DNA of 64,000 nucleotides from Amycolatopsis sp. NBC_01488 (lineage in GTDB: Bacteria; Actinomycetota; Actinomycetes; Mycobacteriales; Pseudonocardiaceae), in assembly GCF_036227105.1 (NCBI RefSeq), contig NZ_CP109434.1:2484001-2548000 (forward strand), read 5' to 3'. Position 1 is the stretch's first letter; each line of letters starts with the position of its first letter. This document shows, one piece after another, positions 1-8,303 of this stretch. The notes below the pieces were generated by a model, which worked only from the letters and a program-made list of their open reading frames with translations, was not told where the DNA came from and did not search any database. The position numbers and the translations under genes are program-made.

Positions 1-2
1 TC

Positions 3-1634
3 GCGTCGTCGGCGCGGCTGACCGCGGCTCGGCGGGAGCAGCGGCTGGCCGCGCTCCGGCTGGCCGGGGCGACGCCGGGGCAGGTCACCAACATGGTGGC
101 CGCCGAGACGACGTTGTCCGCGGGCATCGGTGCCGTGCTCGGCCTGCTGATCAGCCCGGCGCTGCACGGCCTCGCGTCGTTCGTGCCGTGGGCCGGGGGC
201 ACCTGGCTCGCGTCGGACTTCGCGTTGCCGGTCGGCCTGACGGTGTTCATCGTCGTGGCGATTCCGGTGCTGGTGGTGCTGGCCGGGATCCTCGGCCTGC
301 GCCGCGTGCTCAAGAACCCGCTGTTCGCGACGGGCGGCCACACGAAGAAGCCGTTGCACTGGTGGCGGCTGCTGGCGCTGCCCGCGGCCGGGCTGTTCTT
401 CCTCGTCGCGGTGACGACGGCGAAGGACTCCGGCGGCATCACGATGGTCATGGCGGGGCTGTTCCTGCTGGTCGGCTCGGCCGCGATCGTCGGGCCGTGG
501 GTGACGTCGGCGGTGGGCGGCACGTTCGTCCGGATCTGGCGGCGGCCGTCGTCGCTGCTTGCCGGCCGCCGCCTGCGTGACGACCCGAAGGGCGCCTACC
601 GCGCCTCCGCCGGGATCGTGCTCGCGGTGTTCGCCGGGTCGATGGCGCTGACGCTGCTGCCGACGTTCGAGTCGATGGTGGGCGGCGGCCGGTCCTTCCA
701 GGACTCGGTGCTCTACGCCGACACCGACGCCCAGCACGCGGGCAAGATCGTCGAGCAGGCCAACGCCTCGCTGCAGAAGTACGGGCAGTCCGAGCGGGCG
801 GTCGCCGTCGGCGAGGTCTACCTGGTCCAGGGCGAGGGCCGGACGCGCAACGGCAACCGGGCGCTGGTGATGACCTGTGCCGACGCCGTCAAGCTGACCC
901 GGTACGGCCTGACGCCGGCGAACTGCACCGGTGGTCCGGCCGTCTTCGGGGAAACGCAGCTGGACCTGGCGAACTACAAGATCGCCACCGAGTGGGAGGG
1001 CCCCGCGGTGGCCGTGACCTCGGGTACGCGGGCCGAAGCCGTGCCGCCCCGGGACTCGGACCTGTCCAGCACGCTCATCATCGACCCGGCCGCGGTGCCT
1101 GCGGGCGTCACGCCGAAGTACGTCACGGTGGTCGCGCCGACCACCGACGCGAACCGCGAGATCGTCCGGACGGCGCTGGCCGGGCCGGCCGCGGGTGAGG
1201 AGATCGGCAGCCGCGACCAGTACCTGTACAACCAGCAGACCGAGCTCGGCGATCTGCGCCGCGTCACGGTGATCGGGCTGGTCGCCGCGGGGATCCTGGC
1301 CGGCTGCAGCGCCGCGGTCACGACCGCGGGCTCGGTGATGGACCGCCGCCGGACGTTCGGGGCGCTGATGGCTGCCGGCACGCCGGTGCGGGTGCTGGCG
1401 AGGGCGCTGCGGATGGAGGCCGCGCTGCCCGCGCTGGTCGCCACCATCGGCGCGGGAATCGTCGGGGTACTGGTCGGTGTTGGGCTGTACAGCATGGTCG
1501 ATCCACGCGGGATCGTGCTGAGTCCGTGGCTCCTGGCGCCGGTGGTGCTGGGGATCGGGGTGGCCGTGCTCGGCGCGTCGGTCTGCACGCCCGCCCTCAA
1601 GCGGGTCCAGGCCGAGCCGCTGGCCGACGAATAG
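3..1634 (+). CDS. FtsX-type ABC transporter permease, C-terminal part
   Basis: The frame is open from base 3, and the residues before the first ATG (at 93) read as a normal continuation (R-L-A-A-L-R-L-A-G-A-T-P), so the gene begins outside the window. The visible part has many hydrophobic segments. It ends in an FtsX-like domain: a TM, then a cytosolic stretch with M-D-R-R-R-T-F-G-A-L-M-A-A-G-T, then two more TMs. A soluble region of about 180 residues lies between the TM blocks, as in MacB/FtsX-like permeases with two FtsX domains. It probably works with an ATPase encoded upstream, in lipid or peptide export. The substrate cannot be told from this part. Confidence 0.85.
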   Translation, partial: ASSARLTAARREQRLAALRLAGATPGQVTNMVAAETTLSAGIGAVLGLLISPALHGLASFVPWAGGTWLASDFALPVGLTVFIVVAIPVLVVLAGILGLRRVLKNPLFATGGHTKKPLHWWRLLALPAAGLFFLVAVTTAKDSGGITMVMAGLFLLVGSAAIVGPWVTSAVGGTFVRIWRRPSSLLAGRRLRDDPKGAYRASAGIVLAVFAGSMALTLLPTFESMVGGGRSFQDSVLYADTDAQHAGKIVEQANASLQKYGQSERAVAVGEVYLVQGEGRTRNGNRALVMTCADAVKLTRYGLTPANCTGGPAVFGETQLDLANYKIATEWEGPAVAVTSGTRAEAVPPRDSDLSSTLIIDPAAVPAGVTPKYVTVVAPTTDANREIVRTALAGPAAGEEIGSRDQYLYNQQTELGDLRRVTVIGLVAAGILAGCSAAVTTAGSVMDRRRTFGALMAAGTPVRVLARALRMEAALPALVATIGAGIVGVLVGVGLYSMVDPRGIVLSPWLLAPVVLGIGVAVLGASVCTPALKRVQAEPLADE

Positions 1635-1639
1635 GACGT

Positions 1640-1665
1640 TCGCCCCTCTGTCGGGGGAGGGGCGA
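1640..1665 (+). terminator. Hairpin after the FtsX permease
   Basis: A perfect 9-bp stem (TCGCCCCTC / GAGGGGCGA) with an 8-nt loop lies 6 nt after the permease stop. There is no T run, which is usual for GC-rich actinobacterial terminators. Confidence 0.55.
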
Positions 1666-1685
1666 GCACCGGGGGTACAGAGGGA

Positions 1686-1733
1686 GGTCGTGAGTGCGTA
1701 ACGGTGTTAGAACACTGTTACGCACTCACGACC
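1686..1733. terminator. Long near-perfect palindrome overlapping the trmB stop
   Basis: Arms of about 22 bp (GGTCGTGAGTGCGTAAC, then GTGTT after one G-T wobble) pair across a 2-4 nt turn. The TGA stop of trmB (1726-1728, minus strand) lies inside the right arm. It sits between two convergent genes, so it most likely works as a bidirectional terminator. Its length and near perfection are also compatible with a dispersed intergenic palindrome. No second copy was seen in this window. Confidence 0.6.
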
Positions 1734-2424
1734 GCTTTTCGAAGATCAGGTCGTGCGAGACGCGGCCTTCGACGTCGGCGCGCTGCTCGAACTTCGTCAC
1801 CGGCCGCCACTCCGGCCGCGGCGCCCAGCCGTCGTACCGGTTCTTCAGCGCGGGTTCGGCGGAGCAGACCTCCAGCATCTGCTCGGCGTAGTTCTCCCAG
1901 TCGGTCGCCATGTGGAAGGTGCCGCCGGGCGCGAGCCGCGACGCCACGAGCGCGGCGAACGACGGCGAGACGATCCGCCGCTTGTGGTGCTTCTTCTTCG
2001 GCCACGGGTCCGGGAAGAACAGCCGGACGCCGTGCAGCGTCCCCGGCTCGACGTGCTCGGTCAGCAGCACGACAGCGTCGCCGTGCAGCAGCCGGAGGTT
2101 CTCGACGCCCAGCTTTTCGGCGCGCAGCATCAGCTGTCCGAGGCCGGGGTCGTAGACCTCGACCGCGACGTAGTTCAGCTCCGGCGCGGCGGCGGCCAGC
2201 TGCGACGTCGTCTCACCCATGCCGGAGCCGATCTCGATCAGCACCGGCGCCTCACGGCCGAACCACTCGGTGAAGTCCAGCTTTCCGTCGGGCAGTTCAC
2301 CGACCGTGCGGCCGAGCTTCGGCCACAGTTCGTCCCACGCGCGTTGCTGCCCGACGGTCATCCGGCCACCGCGCTTCACGTAGCTGACGACGCTGCGCAG
2401 CCGGGGCTGGTCCTGGTTCTCCAC
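1726..2424 (-). CDS. trmB: tRNA (guanine-N7-)-methyltransferase TrmB
   Basis: This class I SAM methyltransferase makes m7G46 in the variable loop of tRNAs. The 232-aa protein has the SAM-binding motif E-I-G-S-G-M-G-E near residue 65 and the family hallmark F-P-D-P-W-P-K-K-K-H-H-K-R-R near residues 137-150, followed by T-D-W near 173. Length is normal for actinobacterial TrmB. The start is a GTG; a downstream ATG at codon 22 is possible but would cut conserved N-terminal sequence. The unknown gene at 2434-3009 ends 9 nt upstream on the same strand, so the two are probably co-transcribed. Confidence 0.96.
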   Translation of the reverse strand: MENQDQPRLRSVVSYVKRGGRMTVGQQRAWDELWPKLGRTVGELPDGKLDFTEWFGREAPVLIEIGSGMGETTSQLAAAAPELNYVAVEVYDPGLGQLMLRAEKLGVENLRLLHGDAVVLLTEHVEPGTLHGVRLFFPDPWPKKKHHKRRIVSPSFAALVASRLAPGGTFHMATDWENYAEQMLEVCSAEPALKNRYDGWAPRPEWRPVTKFEQRADVEGRVSHDLIFEKRS

Positions 2425-2433
2425 CCACCGAGG

Positions 2434-3009
2434 CTAACGAACGGCTTCGAGCTCCCCGAGACGCGACCGCAGTCCCGCGAGCCCGGCGATCGCGATCGGG
2501 TTCGGCGTCCGGCCGCTGTGGGCCGGCAGGACGTCGATCCAGCCCGGGTGCCGGTCGGTGTTCATCACCGTCGTGGGAATCGCGTGTCCCGATTTCCCGC
2601 GTTCGGACGGCATGAACTCCCAGTAGCCGGACTCCCCGTCCGCCGCCCACGGGACGAATTCCCAGCCCGGCCGCCTGCCGAGCAGCTGCGCGATGCGGTC
2701 CTCGACGCGGAACCCCTGTTCCCGCGAATCCAGCTTCCCGTCCGCGATCGCGCGGAGCCACCACGGCGCGGGGATCGGCCCCGCCATCCCGGCCGAGGCG
2801 CGGAACAAGGCCAGGACGGTGTCTTCGGGCGCGCGGTGCACCCACGCCCGGCGGAGTTCGGCGGGCGTCGCCGCCGTCATGGCGGCCTGCGGGAGCTCGA
2901 TCGCCCGGGACCATTCGAGGTCCAGCATGGGCTCGAGCCGGGGAGCGTCGTCTTCGACGCGGGCGCGGGGAATCGTGTTGCCCAATTCTTGACCGGTGTT
3001 CACCGTCAA
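2434..3009 (-). CDS. Hypothetical protein upstream of trmB
   Basis: Codes for a 191-aa soluble protein with no signal peptide or membrane segment and no domain I recognise. It is rich in W and P, with G-W-E-F-V-P-W and a Y-W-E-F-M-P-S-E-R-G segment in the middle. The start is chosen as TTG because a full anti-SD match, GGAGGTGATCC, ends immediately before it. A GTG two codons later is the alternative. It is spaced 9 nt from trmB and reads as the first gene of a two-gene unit. Function unknown. Confidence 0.75.
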   Translation of the reverse strand: MTVNTGQELGNTIPRARVEDDAPRLEPMLDLEWSRAIELPQAAMTAATPAELRRAWVHRAPEDTVLALFRASAGMAGPIPAPWWLRAIADGKLDSREQGFRVEDRIAQLLGRRPGWEFVPWAADGESGYWEFMPSERGKSGHAIPTTVMNTDRHPGWIDVLPAHSGRTPNPIAIAGLAGLRSRLGELEAVR

Positions 3010-3159
3010 GGATCACCTCCAGGGGAGCGCAGACGGTTCCGGTGCTCACTTACGAATATTGCCTGGTCATAGCAGTATGTCCGGACCCTGTGAGAGAAGC
3101 CACAGCCATTTCATCTCGTCTTAACAAGAATTTTTTGCGGGCTGAGACCGCGGTCACGC

Positions 3160-3921
3160 TCAGGCGTCGCGGCGGGCCGTCACGATCACCCCGGCCGCGA
3201 ACAGGGCGACGCAGACCGCCGCGAAGTAGCCGAGGTAGCCCCATGGGCCGAGCGGTGCCGGTGGCAGCTGGAGCGCGCCCGCGCCCAGCCCGCCGGCGCC
3301 GACGAACTGGTCGGCCGCGTGGAACGGCATCCACTGGTAGATGTGCTTGCCGGCGCCCGGGATGAAGACCACCACGCCTTCGAGCACCTGCGTCCACACG
3401 AGCACCACCGTCAGGGCGAACGCGACGCTGCGCAGCAGCAGGGCCACGCCGACGCCGGCCACCGCGGCCAGCAGGAAGACCAGGCTCTGCCCGAGCACCG
3501 AACGCCACTGCGCGCCGGAGTGCAGCGCGAGGTCGGCGTCCGGCTGCACCAGCGTCGCCAGGCCCCACGAGCCGAAGCCGACGACCAGCCCGAGCCCGGC
3601 GCCGACCGCGCCGACCACGACGACCTTCGCCAGCAGCGCGGGCACGCGGCTCGGCACGGCCTGGAACGTCAGCCGCATGGTGCCCCAGTTGAACTCCGAC
3701 GCCGTCGCGAGGATCGCGAGGACGACCAGCACGGTCCGGCCGTTGCCGCTCGCGAGCTGGGTGTTGCCGACCGTCGGCGGGATCTCCGGCCCGGCCAGCG
3801 CGAAGAACAGCGCGGTGAAGCCGAGCGGCGCGGCGAACGCGAGGGCCAGGCACCACCACGGCGCGCGGGTGCTGAAGAGCTTGATGCGCTCGGCGCGCAG
3901 CAGGTTGGCGGTCGTGCTCAT
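3160..3921 (-). CDS. ABC-2 type transporter permease (pair A)
   Basis: A 253-aa protein with an N-terminal amphipathic start (L-L-R-A-E-R-I-K-L-F-S-T-R-A-P-W-W) typical of ABC-2 permeases. About six hydrophobic helices follow, ending in a short basic tail (A-R-R-D-A). It should form the membrane part of an exporter with the ATPase encoded just upstream (4-nt ATGA overlap at 3918-3921). It is clearly paralogous to the permease at 4905-5654: both share the E-R-I-K-L-F-S-T-R-x-P-W-W opening and the layout of helices. Substrate unknown; drug or peptide export is typical of the BcrA/B-like group. Confidence 0.9.
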   Translation of the reverse strand: MSTTANLLRAERIKLFSTRAPWWCLALAFAAPLGFTALFFALAGPEIPPTVGNTQLASGNGRTVLVVLAILATASEFNWGTMRLTFQAVPSRVPALLAKVVVVGAVGAGLGLVVGFGSWGLATLVQPDADLALHSGAQWRSVLGQSLVFLLAAVAGVGVALLLRSVAFALTVVLVWTQVLEGVVVFIPGAGKHIYQWMPFHAADQFVGAGGLGAGALQLPPAPLGPWGYLGYFAAVCVALFAAGVIVTARRDA

Positions 3922-4823
3922 CGGGCGGCTCCCGCGGTGAATTCGGTGGCTTCGCGGGTCAGGTCGAGGTAGGCCTCTTCGAGCGAGCCGGTGATCGGGC
4001 TCAGCTCGTGCAGCGTCGCCCCGGCGTCGAACGCGAGCTGCCCGATCCGGTCACTGTCCAATCCGGACACCACGAAGGCGCCGTCGGCCTCGGTGAACTC
4101 CGCCTGCCCGGTCAGTGCGACCCGCAGCTCGGCCGCGTGCGGGGTGCGCACGCGCACGCCGTGCCGGCTGGTCTGCGCGACGAAGTCGTCCATCGTGCCC
4201 TGGTAGATCAGCCTGCCCCGGCCGATCACGATCAGGTCCTGGGCGGTCTGCGCCATCTCGGGCAGCAGGTGGCTGGAGACGAAGACGGTCCGGCCCTCGG
4301 CGGCCAGCGTGTGCAGCAGCTGGCGGATCGAGGCCATGCCTTCGGGGTCGAGGCCGTTCACCGGCTCGTCGAAGAGCAGTACCCGCGGGTCGCCGAGCAG
4401 CGTCGCGGCGATCCCGAGCCGCTGCAGCATGCCGAGCGAGTACTGCCCGGCGCGGCGTCCCTCGGCGCTCGTCAGCCCGACCAGGGCGAGCACCTCGTCG
4501 ACGCGCTTCTCGGGGAGGCCGTTGGTCGCGGCCAGCCAGCGCAGGTGGTCGCGCCCGCTGCGGCCGGGGTGGCGCCAGGTCGCGTCGAGCATCGCGCCGA
4601 CCGTCCTGAGTGGATCTTTCAGCTGCCGGTACGGCACGCCGTCGACGAGGACCGTGCCCGCGTCGGGCGTGTCGAGGCCGAGGACCAGCCGCATGGTCGT
4701 GGACTTGCCGGCGCCGTTCGGGCCGAGGAAGCCGGTGACGCGCCCCGACCGCGCGGTGAACGTCAGCTCGTTGACCGCGGTCGTGGCGCCGTACCGCTTG
4801 GTCAGTGCGTTCGCTTCGATCAC
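3918..4823 (-). CDS. ABC transporter ATP-binding protein (pair A)
   Basis: A 301-aa ATPase with Walker A G-P-N-G-A-G-K-S-T-T near residues 34-43, the signature S-L-G-M-L-Q-R-L near 129-136 and Walker B L-L-F-D-E-P-V-N-G-L-D-P-E-G. A C-terminal domain of about 90 residues follows, as in the BcrA/CcmA-type drug and bacitracin-resistance group. It overlaps its permease by 4 nt. It is highly similar to the ATPase at 5672-6610. A strong hairpin (4841-4889) ends only 17 nt upstream of its start codon, so its own promoter is hard to place; expression may depend on read-through. Confidence 0.93.
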   Translation of the reverse strand: MIEANALTKRYGATTAVNELTFTARSGRVTGFLGPNGAGKSTTMRLVLGLDTPDAGTVLVDGVPYRQLKDPLRTVGAMLDATWRHPGRSGRDHLRWLAATNGLPEKRVDEVLALVGLTSAEGRRAGQYSLGMLQRLGIAATLLGDPRVLLFDEPVNGLDPEGMASIRQLLHTLAAEGRTVFVSSHLLPEMAQTAQDLIVIGRGRLIYQGTMDDFVAQTSRHGVRVRTPHAAELRVALTGQAEFTEADGAFVVSGLDSDRIGQLAFDAGATLHELSPITGSLEEAYLDLTREATEFTAGAAR

Positions 4824-4840
4824 CGGAGGAGCCTATCGGG

Positions 4841-4889
4841 AAACGGGAATCCGGGTCGCCCCCCGACAGCGCGACCCGGATTCCCGTTT
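4841..4889. terminator. 19-bp perfect hairpin between two ABC operons
   Basis: The arm AAACGGGAATCCGGGTCGC (4841-4859) and its exact complement (4871-4889) enclose an 11-nt loop. On the minus strand it follows the permease stop at 4905 and precedes the next ATPase start at 4823. It can end the upstream operon or attenuate transcription into the downstream one. Confidence 0.75.
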
Positions 4890-4904
4890 TCCCCTTATCC
4901 CCCT

Positions 4905-5654
4905 TTATGCGTCCCGCTTCTTCGCAACCCCGAGTGCGACGAGCAGGAACACGACCGCGATGCCGGCGAAGTACGCCAGCGCCCACCCCGGGCTCAGCGG
5001 CGAGTCCGACGGCGCGGGGCCGTCGACGACCGCCGAGCCGCGCAGGAACTTGTTCGCCACGTTGAACGGCAGCCACTCGTGGATGGTGTGCCCGATCTTC
5101 GGGATCAGCTGCACCAGCTCTTCCACGGCCAAGTAGTAGATGAGCAGCAGGGCGATGGCACCGGCGCTGTGCCGGACGAGGATCCCGAGTGCCACGGCGA
5201 GCACGGCGCTGACGGCGAACACCGGGCCGAGGCCGGCGACGTTCATCCAGTCCTGCGCCGTGTGCAGGCCGATGCCGTCGTGCGGCCGCATGAGCATGCC
5301 GAGGCCCAGCGCGCCGAACGCGGCGAGCTCGCCGATGACCAGCGCCACGACCGCGACGACGATCGCCTTGGCGACCAGCGCCGGCGAGCGGTGCGGCACG
5401 GCCTGGAACGTGGTGCGGATGGTGTTGAAGCGGTATTCGGTGGTCACCGCGAGCGCGGCGAGCACCATGACGACGGCGATGCCGAACTGGGAGCCGCCGA
5501 ACTGGGTGGCGGACAGCGTGAGCTGCGAGTCGGACGGCGTCGCGCCGGCGATGATGGCGGCGAAACCGATGGTCAGGGCCAGGGTGATGAGTGCGCACCA
5601 CCACGGCGAGCGGGTGCTGAACAGCTTGATGCGTTCGACCGCGAGTAAGTTCAT
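4905..5654 (-). CDS. ABC-2 type transporter permease (pair B)
   Basis: A 249-aa protein with six predicted membrane helices and the same opening (L-L-A-V-E-R-I-K-L-F-S-T-R-S-P-W-W) as the pair A permease. It ends in a basic A-K-K-R-D-A tail. The ATG at 5654 is chosen because it matches the paralog's start; it lies 17 nt after the upstream ATPase stop. It pairs with the ATPase at 5672-6610 to make a homodimeric or heterodimeric exporter. Because two such pairs lie in tandem, mixed complexes between A and B subunits are possible (inference). Confidence 0.9.
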   Translation of the reverse strand: MNLLAVERIKLFSTRSPWWCALITLALTIGFAAIIAGATPSDSQLTLSATQFGGSQFGIAVVMVLAALAVTTEYRFNTIRTTFQAVPHRSPALVAKAIVVAVVALVIGELAAFGALGLGMLMRPHDGIGLHTAQDWMNVAGLGPVFAVSAVLAVALGILVRHSAGAIALLLIYYLAVEELVQLIPKIGHTIHEWLPFNVANKFLRGSAVVDGPAPSDSPLSPGWALAYFAGIAVVFLLVALGVAKKRDA

Positions 5655-5671
5655 GATCTTGGATTCCCCGG

Positions 5672-6610
5672 TTACTTGGCGGACTCGAGCACGTGCTGCG
5701 CCTCGGCGTCGAGGCCCGTGTGGTACTCGACGGAGTCGCCGGTGATCTGCATGAAGGCCTGCTCGAGCGAGCCGGTCTGCGGGCTCAGCTCGTGCAGCAC
5801 GATCCGGTTCGACGCGGCGATCTCGCCGATCTTGTCGCTGTCCATCCCGGACACCACGAGCGCGTTCTCCTCGTCGGCGACTCCGGCGCTCGCGCGCTGC
5901 AGGACCTGGCGCAGCTCGGCCAGTTGCGGCGAGCGGACCTTGACGGTGTTCTCCGCGGCGCGGGAGACGAAGTCCGTGGTGGAGGACTGCGAGATCAGCT
6001 GCCCGCGGCCGATCACCACGAGGTTGGTCGCGGTCAGCGCCATCTCCGACAGCAGGTGGCTCGACACGAACACGGTGCGGCCTTCCTCGGCCAGCCGGTG
6101 CATGAACTTCCGGATCCAGAGGATGCCCTCCGGGTCGAGGCCGTTCACCGGCTCGTCGAACAGCAGCACCTCCGGGTCGCCGAGCAGGGCGGCCGCGATG
6201 CCGAGGCGCTGCGACATGCCGAGCGAGAACCCGCCGGCGCGCTTGCCCGCGACGCTGGTGAGGCCGACGACGTCGAGCACCTCGTCGACGCGGGCGGCCG
6301 GGATGCGGTTGGACTTCGCCATCCACAGCAGGTGGGCGCGCGCCGAACGGTTGGGGTGCACCCACTTCGCGTCGAGCAGCGCGCCGACGGTGCGCAGCGG
6401 TTCCTTGAGCTGGTGGTACTTCTTGCCCCCGATGGTGACCTGGCCGCCCGTCGGGTTGTCCAGGCCCAGGATCATCCGCATGGTGGTGGACTTGCCCGCC
6501 CCGTTCGGGCCGAGGAAGCCGGTGACCTGACCCGCGGCCACGGAGAACGACAGGTTGTTCACCGCCAGTGTCTTCCCGTACCGCTTGGTGAGGCCGGTTG
6601 CCTCGATCAT
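5672..6610 (-). CDS. ABC transporter ATP-binding protein (pair B)
   Basis: A 312-aa ATPase with Walker A G-P-N-G-A-G-K-S-T-T near residues 34-43, signature F-S-L-G-M-S-Q-R-L-G and Walker B V-L-L-F-D-E-P-V-N-G-L-D-P-E-G. It shares long identical stretches with the pair A ATPase. It is the first gene of the B operon and is divergent from the TetR gene at 6808. The A/T-rich spacer between them holds an inverted repeat, so this exporter is a good candidate target of that regulator. Confidence 0.94.
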   Translation of the reverse strand: MIEATGLTKRYGKTLAVNNLSFSVAAGQVTGFLGPNGAGKSTTMRMILGLDNPTGGQVTIGGKKYHQLKEPLRTVGALLDAKWVHPNRSARAHLLWMAKSNRIPAARVDEVLDVVGLTSVAGKRAGGFSLGMSQRLGIAAALLGDPEVLLFDEPVNGLDPEGILWIRKFMHRLAEEGRTVFVSSHLLSEMALTATNLVVIGRGQLISQSSTTDFVSRAAENTVKVRSPQLAELRQVLQRASAGVADEENALVVSGMDSDKIGEIAASNRIVLHELSPQTGSLEQAFMQITGDSVEYHTGLDAEAQHVLESAK

Positions 6611-6756
6611 GACTGCTCCTCTTCCGCCCCTCGCTTACGACGTGTTCATCGTCGCGGGTCGGAGCCGGTTCGCGCGTCACCCTGCAGGCCGAACCGCGCC
6701 CCCTACCTGGGTAGTACCTTGCTGGCTCTTCGGCCGATGCGCGATGGGTGATGACC

Positions 6757-6804
6757 CTGACCCGACCCTGATTCGCGCCTATTAATGAACTGTGATTCAA
6801 TAAT
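6757..6804 (+). promoter_or_regulatory. Promoter and TetR-like operator before the TetR gene
   Basis: CTGACC (6757-6762), a 17-nt spacer and TATTAA (6780-6785) make a plausible sigma-70 promoter. Overlapping the -10 box and running almost to the start codon is the inverted repeat ATTAATGAA-N6-TTCAATAAT (6781-6804), with one mismatch. Its position suggests autorepression by the TetR protein; control of the divergent ABC pair is possible. Confidence 0.55.
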
Positions 6805-6807
6805 GGC

Positions 6808-7395
6808 GTGGCCCGGCCGAGGAGCATCACCGACGAGCGCCTGCTGGGTGCGGCGGAGACCGTGATCGGCCGCTGTGGCCCCGGTTTCACGCTCGCGCAG
6901 GTGGCGGCGGAAGCGACCGTCTCGGTCGGCACGGTCGCGCAGCGGTTCGGCTCGAAGAGCGGCCTGCTGCAGGCCATGAGCCGGCGGGCCACCCGGCGGG
7001 CGGTCGAGCACATGCGGGCGTGCGCCGAGCGGGCGGACGACCCGGTCGACGGCCTGCGCGCGGCGGCGGTGTCGGTCTACGCGGTGCTGGGCGACGCCGA
7101 AGAGGCGGCGAACCACCTGGGCCAGCTCGGCGTGGACATCGGCGACCCGGTGTTGCGGTCGCTGCTGGGCGAGCACTTCACGGCGGTCGAGGACGAGCTG
7201 CGGCGGCTGGTGCGGGCGGCGGCTTCGTCGTTGCCGCACGCGCCGAGCGTGCCGCGGGCGGCCAGGGCGGTGCTCGGGGTCATCAACGGGGTGTCGATCG
7301 ACTGGTCGATCCGGCCGCACGGGCGGCTGGCCGACCGGCTGGCGGAGGACGTCGACGCGGTGCTGACCGCGTGGCGGGGACGGGAGGACTCATGA
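6808..7395 (+). CDS. TetR-family regulator
   Basis: A 195-aa protein with an N-terminal HTH of TetR type (residues about 10-55: L-A-Q-V-A-A-E-A-T-V-S-V-G-T-V-A-Q-R-F-G-S-K-S-G-L-L) and an all-helical ligand domain. The GTG at 6808 lies just after an inverted repeat and has no Shine-Dalgarno. It overlaps the SDR gene by 4 nt (ATGA), so the two are translationally coupled. The divergent neighbour is exporter pair B. The ligand is unknown; a link to the SDR substrate is inferred from the operon. Confidence 0.92.
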   Translation: MARPRSITDERLLGAAETVIGRCGPGFTLAQVAAEATVSVGTVAQRFGSKSGLLQAMSRRATRRAVEHMRACAERADDPVDGLRAAAVSVYAVLGDAEEAANHLGQLGVDIGDPVLRSLLGEHFTAVEDELRRLVRAAASSLPHAPSVPRAARAVLGVINGVSIDWSIRPHGRLADRLAEDVDAVLTAWRGREDS

Positions 7396-8303
7396 GTTTG
7401 CAGGGCAAGGTAGCCGTGGTCACGGGAGCGACCCGGGGCTGCGGACGGGCGATCGCGGTGGAACTGGGCCGCGCGGGCGCGACGGTGTACGTCACCGGCC
7501 GGACGACGCGCGAAACGGCGTCGCCGCTGAAGCGCCCGGAGACGATCGAAGAGACGGGTGAACTGGTCGAGGCGGCGGGCGGTCGCGCGGTGGTCGTCCG
7601 CTGCGACTTCACCTCGGTGTCCGATGTGGACGTCTTGAAGGCACGCATCGAGTCCGAAGTGGACGGAATCGACATCCTGGTCGACGACGTCTGGGGCGGC
7701 GACATGTACTTCCACTTCGACGCGCCGTTCTGGGAGACACCGCTCGAAGACGCGCTGAACCTGACGCACAACGCGCTGGACACCCACCTCATCGCGTTGC
7801 ACAAGCTGCTGCCGCTGGTGGTCGCGCGCCGCGGTCTCGTGATCGAGGTGACCGACGGCGACAACGACGACTACGTCGGCGCGGGCATCCCGTACTACCT
7901 GGCCAAGTGTGGCATCCGCGCGCTCGGCCGGGCTTTGGGCGTGGAGCTGAAGAAGAACGACAGCGTCGGACTCGCCGTGACGCCGGGCTTCCTGCGGTCG
8001 GAGTCGATGCTGGACCACTTCGAGGTCACCGAGGACACCTGGCGCGACGCGGTCGGCAAGCTCGCGCCGGTCGACTTCAAGATCTCCGAGACGCCGTACC
8101 TGCTCGCCCGCGGCGTCGCCGCCCTGGCACAGGATCCGGACGTCGCGCGGTTCGCCGGCCGGACGCTGGCGTCCTGGACGCTGATGAAGGAGTACGACTA
8201 CACCGACGTCGACGGCGACCGCCCGGACTTCGGCCGCTGGCTCACCGAAGTCCGCAACGCGGGCAAGGACCCGGCGACGACTCCGCCGGACGACTACCGC
8301 TAA
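7392..8303 (+). CDS. Short-chain dehydrogenase/reductase
   Basis: A 303-aa SDR with the Rossmann motif T-G-A-T-R-G-C-G near residues 12-19 and a G-R-T-T segment after strand 2 suggesting NADP preference. The active-site region carries Y-Y-L-A-K (Y-x-x-x-K) near residues 168-172. The usual N-A-G motif is replaced by V-D-D-V-W-G-G, as in the DHRS1-like SDR subgroup. It is longer than classical SDRs because of a C-terminal extension. It is coupled to the TetR gene by a 4-nt overlap. Its stop codon overlaps the stop of the convergent response-regulator gene. Substrate unknown. Confidence 0.9.
   Translation: MSLQGKVAVVTGATRGCGRAIAVELGRAGATVYVTGRTTRETASPLKRPETIEETGELVEAAGGRAVVVRCDFTSVSDVDVLKARIESEVDGIDILVDDVWGGDMYFHFDAPFWETPLEDALNLTHNALDTHLIALHKLLPLVVARRGLVIEVTDGDNDDYVGAGIPYYLAKCGIRALGRALGVELKKNDSVGLAVTPGFLRSESMLDHFEVTEDTWRDAVGKLAPVDFKISETPYLLARGVAALAQDPDVARFAGRTLASWTLMKEYDYTDVDGDRPDFGRWLTEVRNAGKDPATTPPDDYR

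Noticed and set aside
4905-7013. Very long open frames antisense or out of frame to real genes, e.g. about 700 codons across both exporter B genes
   Set aside because: They arise from GC-rich codon bias; their translations are Arg/Pro/Ala-rich without domains and run across clear start and stop points of real genes.
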